Source: Candidatus Rokuibacteriota bacterium (lineage in GTDB: Bacteria > Methylomirabilota > Methylomirabilia > Rokubacteriales > CSP1-6). Taken from it: DNA of 19,785 bases. This document shows positions 13,627-19,785 of the stretch, piece by piece. A model generated the notes under the pieces. It was not told the origin of the DNA and did not search any database. It worked only from the letters and a program-made list of their open reading frames with translations. The stretch spans positions 22,648-42,432 of the forward strand of contig QHRT01000005.1 of the NCBI GenBank assembly GCA_003220195.1. The letters are read 5' to 3'. Positions within the stretch are counted from its first letter, which is position 1. Each line of letters begins with the position of its first letter. The position numbers were made by a program, and so were the translations under genes.

Positions 13627-16600
13627 GGTTTTCGTCCCGACTCCTCGAGGAACTGGCAGAGCTGCTTCATCTGAAATCGCTCGGCCAGTCTCCGCACTTC
13701 GTCCGCGAACGGGGCGTAGCGGCCGGCATCGGGCCGGCTCGCCCATTCGAGAATTCGCTGGACACTCCCGCGACGGGCGAGATCCAGCAGCGTCTCGAGC
13801 TCCGCCGATGGCGGTGCGTGGCGCGCGCCGTCCGCCGCGGATGCCAGACGTGGACGGTCGCCGGCCGGCTCCGCGTAGATCGGCTCGAGGCCGAGACAGC
13901 GGCACAGGATCTCGAGCAGCGCATCCAGCCTGAACGGCTTGGCGATGAAGTCGTCGGCGCCCGCGGCGAGGCACTGCTCGCGATGATGCTCGAACGCGCT
14001 GGCGGAGACGGCGATGATCACCATCCGCCGGCCGTGCTCGAGGCTGCGAACGCGGCGCGTCACTTCCAGGCCGTCGATGCCCGGCATCCTGAGGTCGAGC
14101 AGCAGCGCATCCGGTGTCACGGAGCCGAGGCGAGCGAGACAGGCTTCGCCGCTGTCCTCTTCGTCGATCTCGAATCCGAGCGGAGCCAGGAGGTCGCGCA
14201 ACAGACGGCGATTGTCTTCCTTGTCGTCGACGATCATCAGCCGGCGGCGATCGCCGCGGATCCCGACGACGCCGGTCGTCGAGAGCGCGACGTCCACGTC
14301 CGCGCCGGCGACCTCGGGCAGCTCGAGATCGAACCAGAACCGGCTGCCTTCGCCCGGGGTGCTCGCGACCTCGAGCGTCCCGCCGAGCAACGTCACGAGC
14401 GTCTGGCTGATCGCCAGTCCGAGTCCCGTGCCCTCGACGAACGCCCTTGGCTCTCTCACTTGATGAAACGCCTCGAAGATGCGGACCAGCTCCTCCGGCG
14501 CGATGCCCACGCCCGTGTCCTCGACGAGGAAGCGGATCCGGTTTTCGTGGCGACCCACCTTGAAGGCGACGCCGCCCTGGCGTGTGTACTTGATCGCGTT
14601 GTCGAGGAGGTTCACCAGCACCTGGCGAAGCCGGCGTTCATCCGTGCGGACCATCGCCGGAAGCTCGGTGAAGGACTCCGCGAAGAACGAGAGCTTCTTG
14701 TCCTCTGCGCGGGCCCGCATCATCTCGACGATGCCCGAAAGAAGCTTTCGCAGATCGAACGTCGTGGGCTGGAGATCGAAGCCCCCCGCTTCGATCTTGG
14801 CGAGATCGAGGACTTCGTTGATGAGTCCGAGGAGATGCTCGCCCGACTGCTCGATGACCGCCAGCGCCTTTTCCTGCTTCGCCAGAAGTCCGCCGTCGCG
14901 CTTCAGGAGCTGGACGTACCCTAAAATTCCGTTCAACGGCGTCCGGAGCTCGTGGCTCATGTTGGCGAGAAACGAGCTCTTCGCGCGGCTCGCCGATTCG
15001 GCCGCTTCCTTCGCCTGACGCAAGGCCGCCTCGATCTCCTTGCGCGCCGAGATGTCGCGATAGGTTCCCTCGATCTCGACCGGACGTCCCGCGTCGTCGC
15101 GGACGAAGCGCGTCCTGCACTCGAGGAGAATCGTGTGACCGTCCTTGTGACGGACCTCGGTCTCCCAGATGCGCGGAAGCCTCTCGCCGGCCAGGATGCG
15201 CTGGTTGCGCCGCTCCCAGTCCATTCGCGTGGCCGGGGTCGCGACCATGTCGCGCGACTGCCCGATCAATTCGTCCCGCGACCACCCGAGCAACGCTTCC
15301 ATCGCCCCGTTGACGCTCGTGAACCTGCCGTCCAGCGTGGTGCTCGCCATCGGATCGTTCGAGTTCTCGTACAGGTTCCGGTAGCGCGCCTCGCTCTCGC
15401 GCAACGCGCCGAACAGGCGCGCACGCTCGATCGTGAGCGCGGCCTGGTCACCGTACGCTTGCGCCAGCTCCGCCTCGTGGAGCGAGAACTCGCGCGTGTC
15501 GTGCGCGCTGATCTGGAGAACTCCGAGAACGCCGCGATCCGTCCGGAGCGGCACGACGAGCCCCGCGCGGAGTTGCATGTCCTCCACGCGCCGGCGAAGC
15601 TCCTCGTCGTAGACCAGCCCGGGATCCTCGAGACGGTTCGGGCTCCACACGGCGTGGCCTTCCGCCAGCACGCGCGCGGTGAGCCCGGTGCCCGGCACCT
15701 GCACGTGTCCCGGCTCGAAGTCCGTCGACGCCGCGACCACCAGCGCACCGTCCGGCCGAAGCAGCCGCAGCGTGCAGGACAGCTCGGGAAACAGCGAGTG
15801 AAACGACTGGACGATCTCGGCGCCGAGCGCCTGGGGATCGAGACGGTCGGACAGCGTCCGCGCCAATCGCGCCAGCTCCTGCGCGGCGCGACGGCGTTGC
15901 TCGGCCTGCCCGAACAGTGTCGCGTTCCGGAGCGCGAAGGCGGCCTGCCGGGCGAACCGCTGGAGCACGGCGAGATCCTTGACTTCGAACGGCCGCGCAT
16001 CCGGCCCCATGCGATTCATGGTGATGACGCCGAGGAGCTCCCCGCGGCTCAGCACGGGCTCGCCGATCACGGTGCGCACGCCGCGAGCCACGTGCCGAGC
16101 GTGAGCATTCGGCCAGCGAGGGTAATCGGGTACCAGGACGCCGCGGCGCGTCTCGGCACACACCCCGGCGACGCCTTCGCCGAATTCCATTCCGACGGTG
16201 TTCTGTCCGGACGTGCTCCAGGCCGGACGGAGCGACGAGCGACCTCCGTCGACCACGTAGATCGTTCCGCGCGCGCCGACCAGAATTCCGGCCCGCTCGA
16301 GGATCAGCGGGAACAGCCGCTCCGCACTGAGCTCGGCGAGCAGCTCGCGCTCCACTTCGACGAGGGCCTCGTCCTGACGCAGCCGCGCCGCTTCCGCCGC
16401 GCCGAATCTCCGGTGCTCGAGCGCGAGCGCGGCGAGCGTGGCGAACGCTTCACCGGTCGTGATCTCGTCCGCGGAGAATTCACCGACCTCGCCGCGACAG
16501 ATCAATTGCGCGCCGAGCACGCCGGGGTCACCCAGCAGTGGCACCGCGAGCGCCGCGCGATATCCCTCGGCCTCGATGAACGAGCGGCTCGTCGGAGAGA

Positions 16601-16922
16601 GCGAAATCGCGGGGTCGTTCAACACGTCCGCGGACCAGAGCGTCCGGCGTTCGGTGATGCAGGTCATGGCGATGCCGTCTCGATCGTGTCGAGGCAGCAC
16701 CTCGCGGGCGCGGCTGCGGAGCCCGCGCGACGCGATCATGCGGATTCTTTCGTCGGTTCCGACCACGATCAGCATGCCCTGCGGTGCGCCGAGCACCGTG
16801 CAGGCCTGCTCGAGCAGGAGGTCGAAAACCTGCGGGGATTCTCGGGATGACGCGAGCGCGCGCCCCACTTCCGCGAGCGCCCGGGCTTTTCTCGCCTGCG
16901 TCGTGTGGTCGTTGTCACTCAT
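13623..16922 (-). CDS. Hybrid sensor histidine kinase: GAF x3, PAS, HisKA, HATPase, receiver
   Basis: 1099 residues, probably cytoplasmic since no membrane span or signal peptide is visible. Approximate order: GAF 1 (20-175), GAF 2 (185-345), GAF 3 (350-515), PAS/PAC (520-640, ending in GTYRDISARKEIE), then dimerisation/phosphoacceptor with H657 in NMSHELRTPLNG. An HATPase follows with the N box NLLDNAIKYT, G boxes VEDTGVGIAPEEL and GTGLGLAIS. The receiver spans about 895-1010 with D943 in LLLDLRMPGIDG and KP in FIAKPFRLD. A C-terminal helical tail of about 65 residues follows. Autophosphorylation on H657 and transfer to D943 and the coupled response regulator are expected. The signal is unknown; GAFs could bind a small molecule. 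No Shine-Dalgarno precedes the ATG. Confidence 0.93.
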   Translation of the reverse strand: MSDNDHTTQARKARALAEVGRALASSRESPQVFDLLLEQACTVLGAPQGMLIVVGTDERIRMIASRGLRSRAREVLPRHDRDGIAMTCITERRTLWSADVLNDPAISLSPTSRSFIEAEGYRAALAVPLLGDPGVLGAQLICRGEVGEFSADEITTGEAFATLAALALEHRRFGAAEAARLRQDEALVEVERELLAELSAERLFPLILERAGILVGARGTIYVVDGGRSSLRPAWSTSGQNTVGMEFGEGVAGVCAETRRGVLVPDYPRWPNAHARHVARGVRTVIGEPVLSRGELLGVITMNRMGPDARPFEVKDLAVLQRFARQAAFALRNATLFGQAEQRRRAAQELARLARTLSDRLDPQALGAEIVQSFHSLFPELSCTLRLLRPDGALVVAASTDFEPGHVQVPGTGLTARVLAEGHAVWSPNRLEDPGLVYDEELRRRVEDMQLRAGLVVPLRTDRGVLGVLQISAHDTREFSLHEAELAQAYGDQAALTIERARLFGALRESEARYRNLYENSNDPMASTTLDGRFTSVNGAMEALLGWSRDELIGQSRDMVATPATRMDWERRNQRILAGERLPRIWETEVRHKDGHTILLECRTRFVRDDAGRPVEIEGTYRDISARKEIEAALRQAKEAAESASRAKSSFLANMSHELRTPLNGILGYVQLLKRDGGLLAKQEKALAVIEQSGEHLLGLINEVLDLAKIEAGGFDLQPTTFDLRKLLSGIVEMMRARAEDKKLSFFAESFTELPAMVRTDERRLRQVLVNLLDNAIKYTRQGGVAFKVGRHENRIRFLVEDTGVGIAPEELVRIFEAFHQVREPRAFVEGTGLGLAISQTLVTLLGGTLEVASTPGEGSRFWFDLELPEVAGADVDVALSTTGVVGIRGDRRRLMIVDDKEDNRRLLRDLLAPLGFEIDEEDSGEACLARLGSVTPDALLLDLRMPGIDGLEVTRRVRSLEHGRRMVIIAVSASAFEHHREQCLAAGADDFIAKPFRLDALLEILCRCLGLEPIYAEPAGDRPRLASAADGARHAPPSAELETLLDLARRGSVQRILEWASRPDAGRYAPFADEVRRLAERFQMKQLCQFLEESGRKP

Positions 16923-16942
16923 CGTGTGTCGAGAGCAGCGCC

Positions 16943-16972
16943 AGTGTAGCCCGTCGAAGGCGAGCGCGACAA
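16943..16972 (-). promoter_or_regulatory. Possible promoter of the sensor kinase string (TTGTCG-18-TACACT)
   Basis: On the minus strand TTGTCG (16972-16967) and TACACT (16948-16943) are 18 nt apart, a reasonable sigma-70-type pair. The start would fall near 16936, leaving a leader of about 14 nt before the ATG at 16922, without a Shine-Dalgarno. It would drive the whole kinase-regulator-hyuAB-mmgE string. Confidence 0.4.
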
Positions 16973-16994
16973 GGCGGCGAGGGACAGGTTCGGG

Positions 16995-17354
16995 TAGACT
17001 TCACTTCACCGCATTCATCGCCGCTCACCGGTGGATCTCATGTCGCAGAACCAGATCGGCGCGCTCGAGATCCCCGTGATGACGAGCGCCGCCCAGGCGC
17101 TCTCGAACGACGTCGAGCTCTTCCCCGGAATGTCGAAGAAGTGGGGGCTCAGCTTCCTGATCAATACGAAGACGGCGCCGACCGGCCGCTCCGCCGGCAG
17201 CCTCGCGCGGGCCTGGCTCGCGAACACGTACTTCTGGATCGATCGCCCGCGACAGGTCTCTGGCGTCTTCCTGTCGCAGGTGCTCCCGTTCTACGACGGG
17301 CCCGCCATCGACCTCTTCGGGAAGTTCGAGACGGAAGTGTACCGGGCGCTGTAG
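16995..17354 (+). pseudogene. 3' remnant of a serine hydrolase / class C beta-lactamase-like gene
   Basis: The frame after a TAG at 16995 encodes only the last ~110 residues of a beta-lactamase/penicillin-binding-like serine hydrolase. SPVDLMSQNQIGALE, NDVELFPGMSKKWGLSFLIN, GRSAGSLARAWLANTYFWID and VFLSQVLPFYDGPAIDLF correspond to the C-terminal third of such ~400-residue enzymes. The parts with the SxxK nucleophile and YxN motif are missing, and no room exists for them because the divergent kinase starts at 16922. Family-like sequence continues upstream of the first ATG (17040), so that ATG is an internal Met. A GTG at 17031 or the ATG could still start a ~105-residue product, but it would lack the active site. 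Likely a deletion scar. Confidence 0.78.
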
Positions 17355-17366
17355 AGTAGGGCCATC

Positions 17367-17777
17367 GTGGCCGATCGCCGCTACCGCCAGTCCGGATACC
17401 GGAATTCCGAGCCCGCGAAGCGCGAGCCGCCGCGCCCGGCGCCGCCGAGCGATGGGCCCCGCGGTCGTCCCATGCTGGACAAGCGCACGATCTCGCGCTG
17501 CGCGGCGTGCGGCGCCGCCTTGCCGATCGCGACGGACTCGCTCGCGGAGTGCCCGAACTGTCGCGCGGCGATCCGCGCGTGCCGGCAGTGCACGCACTTC
17601 GACACGGGCCGCCGCTTCGAGTGCGCCCAGCCGATCCCGGCGCGCATCGCCGACAAGAACGCGCGCAACGACTGCCAGTCGTTCTCGCTCCGCGTGACCA
17701 TCGAGCGCGACGCGACGCCCGACGGCACCCGGCCCGACGACGTCCAGCGCGCGTTCCAGAACCTGTTCAAGAAATAG
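17367..17777 (+). CDS. Small zinc-ribbon protein with two four-cysteine clusters
   Basis: 136 residues. The first ~40 are basic and proline-rich, probably disordered. C45xxC48 and C62xxC65 (SRCAACG, ECPNCR) make a classic zinc ribbon. A second set, C72xxC75, C86 and C103 (CRQCTHFDTGRRFEC... ARNDCQSF), resembles small conserved bacterial proteins with a CxxCxxFD...C...NxC pattern. No enzymatic motif is seen, so it may be an adaptor or regulator. The product starts at GTG 17367, 12 nt after the stop of the hydrolase remnant, whose stop lies inside a TAGAGT -10-like box. The MFS gene follows after 14 nt. The function is unknown. Confidence 0.75.
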   Translation: MADRRYRQSGYRNSEPAKREPPRPAPPSDGPRGRPMLDKRTISRCAACGAALPIATDSLAECPNCRAAIRACRQCTHFDTGRRFECAQPIPARIADKNARNDCQSFSLRVTIERDATPDGTRPDDVQRAFQNLFKK

Positions 17778-17791
17778 CCGCTCGCTCGCCC

Positions 17792-18997
17792 GTGGACCCC
17801 CGCCACCGGAACGTGCTGTTGCTCACGCTCTGTCAGGCGACGTTCATCAGCATCGGCACCGTCACCGCCACCGTCGGCAGCCTCGCCGGACACGCGCTCG
17901 CGCAGAACAAGGCGCTCGCCACCGTGCCGGCGACGACGTTCGTCATCGGGACGGCGCTGAGCACCGTGCCCGCCTCGCTCGTGATGAAACGAGCCGGCCG
18001 CCGGCTCGGCTTCATCATCGGCGCGGCGTGCAACGTGACGGGAGGCGTCGTCTGCGCCGCCGCGCTCGCTGCGGGAAGCTTCTGGCTCCTCGCGGCAGGC
18101 AGCCTGGTACTGGGATTCTCCGCGGCGTTCTCGCAACAGTACCGCTTCGCCGCCGCCGAGACATCGACGCCGGACTTCCGCAGCCGCGCGATCTCGATCG
18201 TGCTCGCCGGCGGGCTCGTTGCCGGCTTCGTCGGACCGCTCCTCGCCAGGTGGACGCGAAGCCTGTTCGACGTCGCCTATCTCGGCTCGTACCTCTGCGT
18301 GCCGGTTCTCGGCGCGGTCCCGATCGTGCTCTTGCTGGGTCTCCGCATGCCGCGGACGTTCGAAGAGCGGGTGCGGGCGGGAGGACCCGCTCGCCCGCTC
18401 GGCGTGATCGTCCGCCAGCCGATTTTCGTCGTCGCGGCCCTCGCGCAGATGGTGGGCCAGGGCGTGATGAATCTCCTGATGACCGGCACGCCGCTCGCGA
18501 TGATGGCGCACCATCACGGCTTCGCCGACACGGCGTTCGTCATCCAGTGGCACGTCGTCGGGATGTTCCTGCCCGGGTTCTTCACGGGAAGCCTCGTAGA
18601 GCGGTGGGGCGAACGCGCCGTGATCCTGCTCGGGATCGCGCTCAACGTGCTGGCGGTCGCGGCCGGCGCGCTCGACGTCGGCATCACGAATTTCTGGCTC
18701 GCGCTCACGTTGAACGGCGTCGGCTGGAACTTCATGTTCGTGGCCGGATCCACGCTGGTCACGAAGGCGTACGCGCCGGCGGAGCGCGCGCGGACGCAGG
18801 CCGCCAACGACTTTCTCGTGTTCGGCACCGCGGCGGTGACGTCCCTCTCGTCCGGGCAGCTCCTGCATCATCGCGGCTGGCACGTCGTGCTCGCCACCGC
18901 GCTCGTCATGCTGCTGGCCGCGCTGGCGGGCGCACTGTGGCGCGAGCACCGTCCGACTGGCGCTCCGCCGGAGCCCGATCTCGCGTCTGCGCGTTGA
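17792..18997 (+). CDS. MFS transporter
   Basis: A 401-residue, 12-helix membrane protein. LLLTLCQATFISIGTVTATV at about 9-28 is helix 1. The loop after helix 2 has VMKRAGRRLGFIIGA (about 67-81), the MFS motif A region between helices 2 and 3. SLVERWGERAVILLGIALN near 268-287 is its repeat in the second half. The central cytoplasmic loop (RTFEERVRAGGPARPLG) is short. MFS proteins move small solutes by proton coupling or uniport; the substrate is unknown, and some relatives are drug or metal exporters. GTG 17792 is the first start after the upstream frame becomes unconvincing, 14 nt past the zinc-ribbon stop, without a Shine-Dalgarno. GTG 17813 is an alternative. Confidence 0.88.
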   Translation: MDPRHRNVLLLTLCQATFISIGTVTATVGSLAGHALAQNKALATVPATTFVIGTALSTVPASLVMKRAGRRLGFIIGAACNVTGGVVCAAALAAGSFWLLAAGSLVLGFSAAFSQQYRFAAAETSTPDFRSRAISIVLAGGLVAGFVGPLLARWTRSLFDVAYLGSYLCVPVLGAVPIVLLLGLRMPRTFEERVRAGGPARPLGVIVRQPIFVVAALAQMVGQGVMNLLMTGTPLAMMAHHHGFADTAFVIQWHVVGMFLPGFFTGSLVERWGERAVILLGIALNVLAVAAGALDVGITNFWLALTLNGVGWNFMFVAGSTLVTKAYAPAERARTQAANDFLVFGTAAVTSLSSGQLLHHRGWHVVLATALVMLLAALAGALWREHRPTGAPPEPDLASAR

Positions 18998-19055
18998 CCG
19001 CGCCTGGCCCACCGCGGACGACGAGCGTCGTGCCTCGTTGACGTCAGGTGCCTTT

Positions 19056-19084
19056 TTGACCGCATTGGATGGACGGCTTCTATC
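19056..19084 (+). promoter_or_regulatory. Weak promoter candidate (TTGACC-17-TCTATC)
   Basis: TTGACC at 19056-19061 is a good -35 match; TCTATC at 19079-19084 is a poor -10 at 17-bp spacing. It lies in relatively AT-rich sequence about 120 nt before the ATG at 19203. It could drive the secreted protein gene with a long leader. Confidence 0.25.
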
Positions 19085-19103
19085 GTTGGCGCTCGGCGCC
19101 GAC
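19085..19103 (+). repeat. 8-bp hairpin in the MFS/secreted protein intergenic region
   Basis: GTTGGCGC pairs with GCGCCGAC (one G-U pair) around TCG. A further short repeat, GGAGC-7-GCTCC, sits at 19171-19187. No T-tract follows. The 205-nt gap (18998-19202) holds nothing else I recognise. Confidence 0.4.
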
Positions 19104-19202
19104 CCTGCTGATTCGCACTCTTGAAACCGCTCTCGGCCTACCTGATCCGGCTCTTTGCGACCCGGTGTGTGGAGCGGTTATTGCTCCGGTGAGCCGTCGG
19201 AA

Positions 19203-19785
19203 ATGAATCGGCGCCCATTGCTTTGCGCGTTCCTGCTCTTCGCCGTCGGCTGTGCTGTTTTGATCCCGGCGAGGGCGCGGGCCCAGCTGCCGATCACGAC
19301 ACTCGACGGCATCCTGCACATCATCTGGGCCGACCCGCACCCGCAATTCGGGTCCGGCGGCGCGGTCTCGTACGCGCTCGAGTTATCAGACGGCACGCAC
19401 GTTCCGCTCCAGCTGACCGGTCAGGATGCGCTGGCCACACATCATTTCCGAAAGAGAGTGCAGGTCTCGGGGCGCCTCGTCCGGAACGCGGTGCCCCATG
19501 CGGCGACGACGTCGTCTCCTCATGCGCTCGTCGTCGACAGCATCGCCAGCGTGAGTCCCCCGGAAGAGACCGAGGCTCCTCTCGCGAGCGTTGAAGCGAT
19601 GGTCTCCGGGACGAGGAGCATCATTTATCTGCTGCTGCAATTTGCAGATGATGCGGATGTCCCTCATCCGCCGACCTTCTATACCAATCTGACCAATCCG
19701 ACCACGCCGCCTTCCGGTGAACTGTTCCCCTCGACGATCAACGGGTTCTTCAACAAGACATCATGGGGGCAGTTCGCCTGGACCG
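19203..19785 (+). CDS. Secreted protein, possible M6/M11-type metalloprotease, N-terminal part (runs off the right edge)
   Basis: Open to the window end for 194 residues. MNRRPLLCAFLLFAVGCAVL with cleavage after ARARA at about residue 27 is a Sec signal peptide; C17 is not in a clean lipobox. A beta-rich N-terminal region follows. Residues about 140-194 (SIIYLLLQFADDADVPHPP... STINGFFNKTSWGQFAW) resemble the start of gametolysin/M6-like peptidase domains, where a residue stretch such as NGFFxxTSWG precedes the HExxH site. The catalytic motif would lie beyond the edge, so this is inference. The last sequence lines here are about 50-57% G+C, below the rest of the window. ATG 19203 has GGAA immediately upstream and GGTGAG at about 8 nt, a weak Shine-Dalgarno. 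Confidence 0.7.
   Translation, partial: MNRRPLLCAFLLFAVGCAVLIPARARAQLPITTLDGILHIIWADPHPQFGSGGAVSYALELSDGTHVPLQLTGQDALATHHFRKRVQVSGRLVRNAVPHAATTSSPHALVVDSIASVSPPEETEAPLASVEAMVSGTRSIIYLLLQFADDADVPHPPTFYTNLTNPTTPPSGELFPSTINGFFNKTSWGQFAWT

Noticed and set aside
10699..13674. Plus-strand open frame of 991 codons antisense to hyuA/hyuB
   Set aside because: Composition is Arg/His-rich with no motif, and the opposite strand encodes full-length HyuA and HyuB.
14952..16850. Plus-strand 632-codon open frame antisense to the sensor kinase
   Set aside because: It mirrors the kinase codons, has no start signal or domain pattern, and ends within the kinase gene.

Overview
The window is high-GC bacterial chromosome. 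Sampled coding lines run near 70% G+C, falling to about 50-57% in the last ~150 bases. Coding density is high, ATG/GTG/TTG starts are mixed, and several genes overlap by ATGA. No RNA gene, insertion sequence or CRISPR array was found. The set of solute-catabolism genes (hydantoinase/oxoprolinase pair, MmgE/PrpD protein, acyl-CoA ligase, DAO-type oxidoreductase, stand-alone MetE-like protein) recalls soil lineages such as Rokubacteria/Methylomirabilota or deep Proteobacteria. That placement is inference from gene content only.

Left part (1-5234): the N-terminal 259 residues of an AMP-forming acyl-CoA ligase run off the left edge on the minus strand. Next come a small secreted peptidoglycan-binding-domain protein (minus), an FAD-dependent amine/sarcosine-oxidase-like enzyme (plus), an MBL-fold hydrolase (minus), a small membrane protein (plus), and a translationally coupled TauE/SafE permease with its DUF1634 partner (minus).

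Middle (5304-7929): a NYN-domain putative RNA-processing protein with low-complexity basic tails and a possible LOTUS/OST-HTH-like segment is divergent from a stand-alone MetE C-terminal-type methyltransferase. The 316-bp gap between them holds three strong hairpins.

Right-middle (7932-16922, all minus): a large hybrid sensor kinase, an output-less response regulator, HyuA, HyuB and an MmgE/PrpD protein lie in one compact gene string. Junctions overlap or are 3-52 nt apart. It reads as a sensing-plus-catabolism unit whose substrate is unknown. A 19-codon ORF exactly bridges hyuA and hyuB.

Right end (16995-19785, all plus): the 3' remnant of a serine beta-lactamase-like hydrolase, an eight-cysteine zinc-ribbon protein, an MFS transporter, and the start of a secreted, possibly M6/M11-like metalloprotease in lower-GC sequence running off the edge.

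Two kinds of translation signal appear. Some genes have clear Shine-Dalgarno sequences. At least three have a TANNNT box 7-8 nt before the ATG and no Shine-Dalgarno, which suggests leaderless mRNAs.
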